This document shows, one piece after another, positions 35,180 through 48,148 of a stretch of DNA of 64,000 bases. This DNA is from Riptortus pedestris (taxonomy: Eukaryota > Arthropoda > Insecta > Hemiptera > Alydidae), in contig CM032228.1 of the NCBI GenBank assembly GCA_019009955.1, positions 226,550,501 through 226,614,500 on the forward strand, read 5' to 3'. Every line of letters starts with the position of its first letter. Position 1 is the first letter of the stretch. The translations under genes and the position numbers were made by a program. The notes beneath the pieces were generated by a model, which saw only the letters and a program-made list of their open reading frames with translations, was not told the origin of the DNA and searched no databases.

Positions 35180-36272
35180 TTTATTTTTAATCAAGTCCAG
35201 CTTATTATGGCAATAGATTTATTTTACTCATATACAAACTAAATACAATAAAATAAAAAAAAGAGAAAATAAAAGACAAATCATTTGTACTTATTAGGGG
35301 TAAGTAATAACATTTTTGATACTCTTTCAACATAAAAAGCTAATCTTTGGTTTCTAATTATGCGTGATAAACCTATCATTAAAAATTAAACAATAAGTGA
35401 ATTTACATTTGAAATAAATTTAAAATATTTACATTTAAAACAAATAGAGAATATTTCTCTACTAACATAATATAATCTGAAAAATATACAAATAAAATAT
35501 TAATTTTACAAGTAACACATGACGGAATGATATTTACAATTGCTTGATGGCATATGAAACAATGTCATAATTACATAAACAATATATATGTATGTACAAT
35601 AACATTAAAACAATATAACTTTTGTGATTTGTGAGTGCTTACATGTGCCTGTAAAATATATTTGTTTTAAGAATGAAACCTCAAATATTGCTGTAAATTC
35701 AAAATTTATCGTTTATTAAAAATAATATCTGTTACTGGTTTATAAATGCAAATAATAATAAATACGGCATTTATAATTGGCAACATATGGGAACTACAAA
35801 CAGTGACAACTATTTTAAACAGTTTAAGGTAAATGTATCCTTTAAATATTTCAACTTTTTGGATTTAATTAAGTATTATTTTTTCTTATTTCTGTAGAAT
35901 ATATTATTAAGTTCTATGTAAATAATTTGTAGAGAATAGAGTTCTACTCAATATACTCATATAATCAGATCCATCTTCTAACATTAAATATTTTGTATTA
36001 ATAAATAATCTACAGTTCTATATCACACCTAATCAATCATATAATACTGGGGTTAACATGCAATGACAGACAACACATTTTAAATCATTTGGTCGTATTA
36101 ATCGAATCTTGTCACGAGAACACAGAGAGACATTAAGAGGTAAAGATAAAATAAGCTCTAGAAGGCGTTTGTCAGTCTATATCTAATAATAATTTCTTTC
36201 AACTCTACTCTACAGTAAAAGGTAACGAATACTGCACTGAAAATACTATTTTACAGGTTGAAGGGTTGATTT
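35180..36272 (-). other. raskol: raskol 3' UTR (probable)
   Basis: About 1.1 kb of AT-rich sequence after the stop. Candidate - strand poly(A) signals AATAAA are at 35223-35218 and 35185-35180; a HINE-like element begins just beyond. The end point is inferred from the signals only. Confidence 0.45.
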
Positions 36273-36504
36273 TCAGCATGAAGAGCTCTGTACTTCAGTA
36301 TAGAGGCGTTGCGATGGGGGAGAGAGGGCGTCATTAGCCTGGTACCTCTCCTTGAGCTGGGCGAGAGCTGCAAGGAGCCTGTTGTTGGTTGCATCCAGTG
36401 TTGCTATCCTGTGCTCTTGTGCTTCAATAACCCTCTGCTTGTGGGTCAGCGTATCTGACATCTTCCTTTGCTCTCTCCTCAGTTCCTCTTCGACTGCCAT
36501 CAAC
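36273..36504 (-). CDS. raskol: raskol last coding exon, coiled coil part 2 and C-terminus
   Basis: Acceptor ATGTTGCAG, in phase with the preceding exon ([20 protein letters not shown]). Contains [20 protein letters not shown] and [14 protein letters not shown], the terminal coiled coil shared by SynGAP, RASAL2 and DAB2IP. It ends EVQSSSC with TGA at 36275-36273. Confidence 0.95.
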
Positions 36505-39500
36505 CTGCAACATTTATTCTTAATTTGAAAATATCTTCATAATATACGAATTCAAATACATATTTTAAAAAATTAGCTATTTTTACTACCTTGTATGAAG
36601 TACAGGAAATATTGTAATCGGAAACATTTTTGGTTTTTAGATTTCAACCCCATTTTTGATTTTGGCGTCTGTGCGTATATTGCATAACTAATAAAACGAC
36701 TAGGATTAAAATGTAGTAATTTCATATTCGTGATTGTCGTAAAGCCTAGTTATATACCACCCCATTTGATCAAAATTAAAAAAAGGGGAAGGGGGGAAAA
36801 TTGAGAGGCTGAGCAAGAACGCCTAACGTAGGTGAAACCTCTGGAGGAAGACTTGGAATCCCATTTGTCAATCAAACCATTATCTCTAAGTTTACTGAGT
36901 GTAATAAGACCAATGCCTTAACATGCATGGCTAAACTGAGCTCCCAAAGTAATAAAAATAACTCAAACTACATAAATACCTGATTTACTTTTTATTTTCA
37001 TTAACACTAATTGGCATGTAGGTAGTTTAATTGAAATACTAAGGTAGAAGTAGACTATTGATGGGGCTCAGGTTAGCCAAGTGAGATAAGGAGTTGGTGT
37101 TAATAAACTTGGTAAACCTAGTTGTAGACTTAATTCCTGCATGACAATAGCAATTTATTTAGTAACAAACTCTCTTCATAAAATCCATAGTCTCAACCTG
37201 GCTAGAAAAGGATGTGAATCTGTAGATAATCCCAATTAGCTAGCATAAAGTGGCTGTTTAACATCTCAAGCAATGATATTTCTACTAACACATTTTGCTA
37301 GTACATTTAATTTTCAGTTGTGAGACTTCATGGAAAACATTAGTACCTCTAGTGGAACATTGGTAGAAAACACATTGGCAAGTGTTTTAATAAAATGAAA
37401 CTTATTACACAAGCCCCCCCCCCATATTATACATATACACACACACACAAATGTATACATAACCAAAATTGTAATGTACCTAGAAATGATTCCTTTCATG
37501 TTGTCAGGGGGTTCGTCTCGTCGTGGAGGTGGACTTGATTCAGCCTCTGTTAGTTCGGCAGCGCTTTCTAGTTTCAGTTTTAAAAGATCTACGCTTGCTT
37601 GTAATCTTTCAATCTCTCGTTCATACTGAAAATAGTCAACGAATAGTGTAAGTTTTAGTATGCAATTGTGATGACACATTATTATGGAGTGTTTCCTCTT
37701 TGCATTTAACTAGTTTTATGTTTCATACCTTGAATCTAATTTCTGTAAGTATATAAATGTAATCATTATGCCATTATTATAAAAATAGGCTTCTGTTTAG
37801 TATTGCAGGTGGAGAAAATATTATATTATAGTTCAAAGAAAATTAACAAATACATAAAACAAATGGTGTATCCCATCTTTAACATCAATTATATACAGGG
37901 AAAATAGAACATAGGAAACAATCTCATTTTTTTGTATTGTTTTTAAATATAGAAAATTAGTAGTAATTATTATAACATTTTTCCCCACCTATTCTTAATA
38001 AATGATGCTTATTTTAAAAAGGAACAAAACAAACAGTTGAATTGATTGGAAAAAAAAAGACTAGATAAATAAAATGACTTTTCAATAGATCATTGTTTAA
38101 ATGATAAACTCTTACCATTCGCATAACTTGTTCATTGTTGTGATGACTTCTTAGCTTCGATCTTCTGCCCCTGCACGTTTCCTCATCTGAGGAGTCAGAA
38201 AGGTCTCGGGTCGAATCAAGTGACATTCTTCTCGGGGTACCTGCTAGAACCAGAATCGATATAAGTACAATTCTACGGTTTGTATGATATATCTTTTTTA
38301 AATTTCAGGGCATTCTAAGACTGAAGCCATAAAAATTGGAACTCTTGTCTCTCTGAACAAACATTAGCAGTGAAAGATCCCTCAGAAGTTTATTATTACT
38401 CAAATCACCATTTGTGTTGGCTTAATTGAAAATGTGTATTGCATTAAGATATTTTTCAAAACCAAGAATTCTTGACTTCTTTGTCTCAAATTCAGATAAT
38501 TTTTCAATTCATTCCACAACAAAAACAGTGTGTTATGAGGCAATGCCAAGAATTAAAAATCGAATGATTGAAATTCATTAAAGAAGACAACTTTTTAGTT
38601 CTGCTAAATATATTCACAAAAGTAATAAGGTCTCAAATACTTAAAGTACTGAAGAACCTTACTGAAAATTTAAAAATACAACTTGGTAGTAATGATTAAT
38701 TTGTTTTATAACACTTTTGGTTTCAGATGTTACAAGCTAATTGTTGTCTTAATAAAGAATTTGAGAAATTGATTTAAAAATAGATAAAATAAATCCATTA
38801 CCTATTGGGGGCGGATTGTTGTTAGGGAAGTGCCTGTTCTGGGGAACTCCAATCTGGATGTTGGTCGCACCGTTAGATCTCCAGACCTGCCTTGAAACTG
38901 TTGGGTTTGTTCGGGGAACTCTAGGAGCTTCTGTTTGCTCTTCAGAACTTGTTGAAGGGCTTCGAGCAACTCTCCTTTGGAAAACTGGGTTGGCGAAAGC
39001 TAGGGCGTTTCCACCGCAGGCAGGAGGAGGTAAGTTGTTGTTATTGTTGGTTGGTACATTGTTGTTGGCAGCATTGACCGGGTTGTTTCCATTTGTTGTG
39101 AGGTCGACTGGGCTCGAACTTTGACTATAAGCAGCAAAACTTTGGTATCTGTTGGAAATAAGTTAAAAAGTTATTGGGTGTTGTACAGAAAAAATGCATC
39201 AATATTAATAAAAAAATTGCTGAGCTCACTCCTGTATCATTAGCACAATACTGCTGTCCCACTCCTTCCAGCAGCTTTTACAAATTAACAATATCAATTG
39301 TCTTCTTAATGTTGGTGGTAGGATTCATTAGTAAATTTTGAATTTGAATCTTCAAAATCGTCCAGAATAGTGAGAGTAAATGGGTACTTGTAAACTATTC
39401 TTCTACTATTTTTTTTTGTTTGGACCAAACTATTTAATATTATCTCTTAATTTGTAGAAGGGTCAATAAATTAAAAAAAAATCTTCTCTTTGAAACCTCT

Positions 39501-40575
39501 TAAAGGATTTTAAAGACTTTTGAAGTTGCCCTAATTGTGTTTTGTGGACACAGTGCTTCCAAATTGCATCTTCTTCAGGGGCATAAATCTTCACACTAAA
39601 GAAGTGATCTTAAAAGATTGTAAATTCCCTACACTTCCATTAGCCAGTTACATACTACAATGGTACTCTATTGAAAAGGGTTGAAGATCGAAATTTACTT
39701 TTGACCTGCAAGAGGGAAACTGACTTAAGAATTTGGTCTGAAGGCAAACAATTTGGCCATATCTTTGAAGTGAACACAAATCATGACTCTTGATTTCAAA
39801 AATAGAGGTTATACCAATTTGAATATTTATACAGATGTTTTGGTCAGTAATGCTATCACAATATGGGAAGGAATGGGTCTAGCTGACCATTCAACCCTCC
39901 CACCAATGCTGAGTAGCAATCCTTGGCTCTTTATGTGCTGTTGAGCCAAAGATTGTTATTTTTATATACACATTTTTTTAATTTGTCTTTTTACATATGT
40001 AGAAAATTTCAATAAAAAAGATTCCTGCTTAGTTGGTAATGTGGTTTTCTTAAAACAAAATCGTAAATTAGGAATACAGAAAATATGGAGGCAATTTTAG
40101 CTTATATTAAAGAGAAACACAAATCACATATATTCTTTGAAATGGAAGTTTGTACTATTTTGTTTTTACCACTTACAATTGACCTCTCCCCTTCCATTAG
40201 GACAATTGTCAAACTTTATATATTTCAATAAACCCTCAAGAAGTGTAAATACAGAGTTATAATTTATCCAGGTTTAAAATTGATGTGTTATATTGAACAA
40301 TTGAAATTTTACTTTTTTCAGAGGTTTGAAGCAACAAGGATATTTTACAACAAATTATTAAATATTATTTACTAATTATATTAAATTTACTCACCCTGAG
40401 GATGCAACATTGGAGAGAGTGGAAATGGAGACTTGGCTGCCTTTGTGCTGGGCATCTAATTCACAGTCTGAGAGATCTTCCATCCCGTGACCATTCATCC
40501 CACATGACCTGGCAGTTGGTGGCCTCTGTAGGGACAAATCATATTTAATTAATAATTAATCAATTATAATGAATA

Positions 40576-40672
<97 letters not shown>

Positions 40673-43600
40673 ATATAAAACTCTATTAATTGTTCAGATT
40701 CCAGAACAGTGTATTAAAATATATAAAGTAAAATAAATAAAAATACAGTTACAGTTAGATCTAATAAATAAGTAAGATTTAGACAAACATTTGATTTTTT
40801 GACCTCCCTCTGACCCCGCCTCTCTCAAAATAATTATGCCACAGTCTGAGGAATGACTCTTCCACTATGAGGGTGCTGTCTTTAGATGGGGCATGACATT
40901 TAAATCATTACCATTTTGGCATTTAATGAAATTGTGTCAATATATGACGTACCTTAGGACATTTTTTATATCACCTCAAAAGAGCTATATTCTAACTTAT
41001 CGTGTTAAAAGCCTAGAGGAATAGGCTGATTGCTACCTGAACATTCTTTAGATGTCCAAACTGGATATAATAGAAACTGATTAACGAACAAGCCTACAGT
41101 AAGCAGATGAACACAGAGAAAAAAAGGTAATATGTAACACTGTAAAACTAACTGAAAAGCTGATTCGTAACAGCAAAGTTTGAATCCTGAAGAATTTTTA
41201 TATTTAATTGGTTCTTGGTATAATTTCTCTGTGTTCAAATAATAAATAAAATTACTCACTATTTGTTCCTTCCATATAATATTTTATTTATCTAATTTAC
41301 TTTAAATATTTTAATTGGCAATCAAAAAGGTGGATGAATGCAAAGTGCAAAAACTATAAAATATGTGCGTTAAATAAAATCAAATTAAAAAGGAGTAAAA
41401 AAAGGTGATATATGCAGGAAGTAACAAAAAAGAGAGGATACAATAAAACTAAAATGAAAAAAAAGAAAAAAAAAAAGGAGGAGTACTTTTGTCAGATAAG
41501 ATAAGAGGGAATTTACAGGCTGTTGCTTGGCAGGAGTATTGAATGAAGTAGTCCCTTCTTGATCGGGTTGGCTTAGGGCTGTTCCTGATGGAAGGTATGC
41601 ATTACGAGGTAAGGTTGAAGCTCTAGCTACGTTTGGTGACTTGGTTTCATTTTGTTGTCCAGCTGTTGGATCATTAAACCTACAACAGATAGAAACAATT
41701 ATTTGTAATAATGTACAGGATAATTAATAAATCTCCCTTTTAAAATGTTAACACTGACTATAACTAATAAGACATTTATGACTATTCTATTGGATACAAA
41801 TTTTATGAAACATGTACACAGAACTTCTAGTTGAAGACACGTTTGTGGGAGCGGCCAAATTCCTTCCCTAGTAAACTTAACTTTTTAAAAGCCTACTATG
41901 CAAGTTTATGGTTGTATTTTGGCAATTATTTACAGATAACATTGATAAAAATGAGTTATGTGCTGAATAGCCTCAGGTTTATAGAAAATTTAATAAATAG
42001 AAAACTTCTTTCCTGGATTTTACATAAATCACTGCATTAGTACATAAACTTTGTATGCTGTATTGAGCATAAATATGACTGACCATTTGAGTAACAAACA
42101 CTTCTCACCACATATCATTCAAAAGTGTCAAAAGTCAATGTTTTAAAAACACTGTAGAGGGAGTTTAATAAAAATCAAATAAAAGAACTAAGAATTTAAA
42201 ATATTTTTTGAAAAAATGATAAGAATGACAGCTATCTAGAAAACCAATACTGCACAAGAACAGAACATAACTAGTGTTGAGACACTTTTGCTGTATTTGC
42301 GTACGAAGGACTTGAAAACAGGAAAACTGATACTCGCAAGTGATATCCAAAGCTAATTTATTACAATTGTGATATACAATAGAAGAAGACTATTTATTAC
42401 ATTCAGACTTGGTAGTTAACACAGAAATAGAAATCTGCTACTACTGATAGTTCTGCCACTTTCTAAATACATGTTCTTTTGCTGTATAGTTTTGAATAAT
42501 AAACAAGATCTTCCTAATTACTTTTCATACTTGCTAGTCCCCTATTTGATACACATGAAGTAAATTTATGACAGCCAACAATGAATGTACAGTGCATTTT
42601 TAAAAGCGTGAGTTCTAGGACATTTAAACATTTTTAATCTAATCTGCATATCCCAAAAATATAGAACATATAATGCAAATTCCATTCATCTGGAGTGAAC
42701 CTAAAAGAGATGTGTCTAATGGATTTTGAAAACAAATATTGAAATGCATACATTACAAGCAGCAGTGTTTAAAAGAGAAAACCACAATTGACAAAAGACA
42801 ACACAAGGCAGTACTTCTTCATGCCTAGCTTGTATAAGTGAGAAAATCCAATTAAAGTGAATGTATTGCATCAATAATATTTGTACGAACATCTCTTTGG
42901 GATTGAACCGCACATACGGAGAGATAAATGAATGGAAGCTAGGTAGAAGTACTAAATTAGGCGTTCTTTTGTTTCTGGCTGCAAAATAAAATACTTTTTA
43001 GCGCTTACTATTGCATAGTACAAAACAAAAGCATAACTGAATTTTTTTAAACTAAGGATTTTCAACTCGTTTTATGCTTACTTGCATTACTTAATCTTTA
43101 ATCTCAATGATCTTATTAAATTGATGAGAATTGTCATAAGAAATAAAATATATAATTACCTGAATATATTTCTTTGGAGAGACTGATAGTTATTGGCAGC
43201 TTCAGGAGCACTGACTTGCCTTGCTAAGCCAGGTGGCTGATTTAGTGCTACCCTCACCCGTTCTAAAATACAATGGAGCTCATGTACGTCTTGTAATCTG
43301 GCTTGGGCCACTTTTGCAACACATTCTTGGAGAAGTGCATGCAATATGGAGAGCTGTTTCCCGAGGTCTATATATCCCTCGAAATCTCCAGAAGTGTTAT
43401 GTCCATTGTAGGGGTCCTTTGGTGGATGACTCTGTAAAATCAGATAAGTTTACATTAATATCATATTATTACGAAAAATAAAATTTTCATAAGAATCATA
43501 TTTAATTATTTTAGAATTGATTAGAGAATATCTGAGTGACCTCTACTTGTTAAAGAGATTCTGTATTTAAAAATTAGGACCAGCTCAGTTCTAAGCAAAA

Positions 43601-46600
43601 AAAAACTTAAAATTTGTTGATTATTATGTTTCTCTCACACTGTGATGTTTTTCAAGAATTAAAAACATATTCACTACTGTGTTCACATTAAAAAGAGCAG
43701 AAATTACAGGCCAGGACAAACATTTACTGGCCCTCAGGGTGGAAGGATGCTCTGCGATATAATTAGTAAAAAAAAATGTTTCCAGACTTTGAAGAGACAT
43801 TATAGAATAAGTGAAACATGTAAGAACAAATAGAAAATTTTGAAGAAAAGTGTTTTTTCTTTCTTTGGCCTCTACCATTAACATAATATAGATAAAGGGC
43901 TATAATTAGTCACTATAAGAAATTAAATTGGTTTTTTACTATCGATACATTTCATTCCAAAAAGAGTATTATGTCAAGAAATAAATTTAAACCATACATC
44001 TGAATATAAAAGAAAGAAAATTAAATCTTGTAGTCAGTTAATCTATAGCTCCTTCAATACTTACAGATATAATATTCAAAAAGTCTTTCATGGCAGCTGC
44101 TTCCCTTTCGAGGAAATCATTCATGAATTCCATGAAGTTCTCTTTTCCCTGGAATTTTGTGAAGTTTGCCAGAGTCTGAAGAGTCTTAGCTACTAATGTC
44201 AGATTTCTTGCTGCTTTCTCATTAGGATATTCTAAAAATAAAATATAATTTTTTCTTTCAAAATAAATATTAACTCAATAAATGAAACCATATAATGAAA
44301 ATGAAATATACCCAAGTATAAAAAATGTTTTTAAATCACTTACCATGTGTGATGTTAAAAAGACTAGGAGAAAGTATGGCAGGGCAGAGAAACCTTAAGA
44401 ATATGCAAGCTGAGATGAGATTATCACAAATATCTTGGCGGCCCGATGCAACAAGTCTTTCCCGCATCAAGCAGAAACATTCCCTCAGCTCCCTGAAATC
44501 ACGTAGAATCAAAAACTGCACAAAAGGAAATATTAATTCCATAATAGTTTTAAAGAGATTGATTGTTGAATTTTACTGGATTCATGATAACTAAAATTAA
44601 ATTAACAGGTAGCACTGGCTAAGAAAGTGGATTTTCCATTCCAAAATTATAAGTAAGAGTGTAAAATGAGTTCCAAGTAATTTGTCTTTGGGATTGCAAC
44701 AACTTTCAGGTGGAATAATCATTTTATTTTACATTCAGAAGTATAATTGAGCTTTAGTCTACAATGAATTACTTTCAATGATAAATATCATTCCTCTAGC
44801 TCTTCAGTTAGGAGCTACAGGTATTAGTTAGGACTATAAATGGCACTGGAGGCGATGTAAACCATCAAAAGTACTGTTTTGTGGAACAGAGATGATTTAA
44901 GAGAAATTATTAACTATTTATTGACACCTTTGATCATAATCATAAAATGCGAATTTATTCAGTATAAGAAAAATATAAAAGAAGAAGGGCAAGTTATGTT
45001 AGTAATTGATCAAACAAACCAAAGTGAAATGAGTTAATTTTTTAAATGAAAAGAGTAACAACTTTTCTTACACCTTTCAATGTATATAGCTATTTTAAAG
45101 GGTTATTTATTTTAGAGGTATTTTACATTATTTTAGTAATTTATAATAAATGAGACAGTTTTAAATATAGAAACAAACTTACGATGGGAATGAGGAGTGA
45201 GAAGCTAGGATTCTCGCCCAGGTAGTTTCAACAGTGTTACGAAGGTTCGCTTGTTGCTTTGCAAGTGTGACTGTGCTTCCAACTTTGAGTGGATCAACTT
45301 CGCAGTCAACACCGGACGCCAGAACACCAGTCAATAGGTCACCAAGTGTACTGTGAAGGTATTTCTCGCCTGTCAACTTGAGGTAGGCTTCCATCGCTTT
45401 TGTCGCTAGTGAATTTCCCCTGAACGTTAACCTCTCATCCTCTGAAAGAAAACAAATACATAAATACAATAAAGTGCATAAATTAAAAAAAAAAATCATA
45501 ACAACTAATATAGTTTAATTTTGCTTCTTTAAGGGCATCTGAAAAAATATTTTACCAATACACTGAATAAATGCAATTTTATATTTTATTTTAACAAAAA
45601 TGAGTGCATTAACTAGTCAAACCCATACTAAATTCTGCAATACTTAAATTCAAGGAAGAAACAGATTACTACATTAATATCTGAGGTGGGGAGTGTACCT
45701 TGTAATATCAGTATTCGCTTCTTATAATAACCAAAGCCAATAGACCAGAGTGTCTACTGAATATCTCATCCCCATAAGAGAGTGTAAAACAAACTAATAT
45801 TCATAAATTTTAATAATGATGGGAACAATCAAATCTCAGAAAAATTGTATATGATAGTTCGAAAAACAATGTAGTAGAGGAGATGTCAGGATAAATATCA
45901 TTTCTACTAATTCCAAAGATTCAGTCTATAAAGAATATTATGTACAATGCTATGAAAACTATTAAATAACCATCTTTATAAATTCACTTCGCCATTTAAA
46001 AGTTAGAATGCTCTTGTTCTACCACTTAACTGGAGAAAATGTATATAAGTTAATACATGACAACTTGAATTGAATTAGAAGCTTCTTAATTTGGTAAGGT
46101 AATAGAAAAAAAAGTAGTTTGTTTGATAAATTCTCAAGTATGTTATACTATAGAATTTAATTGGGTGTAATATAGTTTTTATCAATTCATTTATTCACTA
46201 TTTAAAGCTTTATAATACCCTATGTTCTAAATTATTGATTTAACAAACAATTTGCCAATAGCTATATTCATTTTTTGCTTGTTTGCCAATTTTCATTTGA
46301 GGTAATGCTCAAAACTGCTGATCTTGTAATCATAGTTTTAGCATAATGAATTAATTAGTTCCTTACTTTAACCAACAAGATCAGCCCTGTAGTAGAGTGG
46401 GTCACTGTGTAAGCAAAATTAAAAAAAAATAATAAAGGTTGGAAGTTTTGTAAATTGCACTCCTTGTATGGAGTCAAGTGATTTCTTATCAAAATACTTT
46501 GCCATAAATATTTATCTATTATTACAGTGATGATACTTTAGATTGGTACAGATGAAGAACAGTGCAGTAGTTCTAGTAAATTATTTTTATTTTAAATTTA

Positions 46601-48110
46601 CCTATCCTATCAATATCCATCATTACGATGTCAGCAAGGAACTCCTTAGCCAGCCCCTCTCGCTGCATGACATGGACTAGAGCTGTGGCAATGTCCTCTT
46701 TTGCTTTCACGCTAATAACAGGCTCCAATACTTCACAAATAGCCTTGTAATCACTTTTAAGGTACTGTAAAAAATAATAATTTAAACCATTAGTTTGTAA
46801 TATATACAAATTGAATACTAAATATACATAAAAATAAAAGATTTACATGAAATCCCTGAAAAACTTAATAAATAAAAATAAGAACTCTGCCAATAAATAC
46901 TAATATGTTTAAGGGAGCATGAAATAAAATGTTTGTTACTTCCGAACATTAAATTACAAATTATTAGACATCACTTGCTTTCTGTAATTTAATAAATTAT
47001 AAATATATAAGAGAAATTGGTTGTCAACGACTGTGTTGGGTTTATAAATCATCAAAAAATGATGGTGAGTTCAATTCTGACCAAACTCTTTGAATATCGT
47101 AAACATATAAGAGAACTTAAACCCACTGACCTCCAAAATAGTGTATTAATGGGGGACTGACACCAGTTAATTAAATATTACTATTTAATTTTAAAGCCCT
47201 TAATTTTTTACTTACAACTATCTCAATGTAAAAAATAACATAATTAATAAATAGCGAGAAAAGAAAAAAAAAGTCTTACTTGTAGAAATTCTTGGTACAC
47301 TTGAACTGGAAGGATGTCAACTGTTTGAAATCGACATTTAACTCGAAGGGCTGGCGATTCCTTCATTGGTTTTTCACTGACTATTGGGTACCATTTTTCA
47401 GTTAGGTACCGAGATGTAACTTCATGGACTGGAATACTTACACAACCTTAAAAAAAATAATTAAAATTCATTTTGAGTAACAAACCTTCAACGAGGTCTT
47501 ACATGCATGAATCATCTATTAAAAATCCAGATAGAGAAGTTTGGACATTTATAAAGTTTGTCAACAGACTCTTATTTCCATGTTCGATACAATGGATACA
47601 TTTGTAAATTGAAGGAAGTATTTGTGAGAGAGATATGAAGACAGGGGCATATTTATCTGGCTCACTATGTTAGCTGTAAGACAGTTTCTATGTTTATGAA
47701 AAGTGTGCATAGAAAGCATCCTGCTAAACAATGGTTTGATTATTATTTAAAAATTTTAAGGTGTCAAGGTTGTCCTCAACATAAACGTGTGTACAGTATA
47801 TGTGATCTGGTGTAAACAGTAAGCTACTGTAGCAAAAGCAAAAAGATCAGAGCATATGTAATAAAATAAATTCATAATTAAATAAAAATGCATCTATAAT
47901 TTTTTAATTAATTAATATCACATAGTCTTAATAAATTACTTAATTTCATTTTTTGTAATTACTAGAAATTTGAGATGAAACAAATCCTCACACCATTATG
48001 AGTCATTTCAGGGGAAACGCTGTTAATACTCATAATGAATTCTCATTTTTTATTAAATTAAATTTGTTAATCCTGTTTAGTAGATTTACTGCACTTCTTC
48101 TAATTTAATT

Positions 48111-48148
<38 letters not shown>

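Larger units (their letters stand above)
36505..37479 (-). other. raskol: raskol last intron with three repeats
   Basis: Holds a fragment of the CTTCCTTGTATGAAG family (36586-36812), a - strand SINE head (36838-36948) and a + strand SINE (37062-37265). A C-run and a CA tract lie at 37415-37449. Confidence 0.7.

Noticed and set aside
38816..39124. A 102-codon + strand open frame
   Set aside because: It is the reverse of a raskol exon that has phase-matched splice sites and family sequence on the - strand.
44325..44594. An 89-codon + strand open frame
   Set aside because: It lies opposite the RasGAP exon with the FLR motif.
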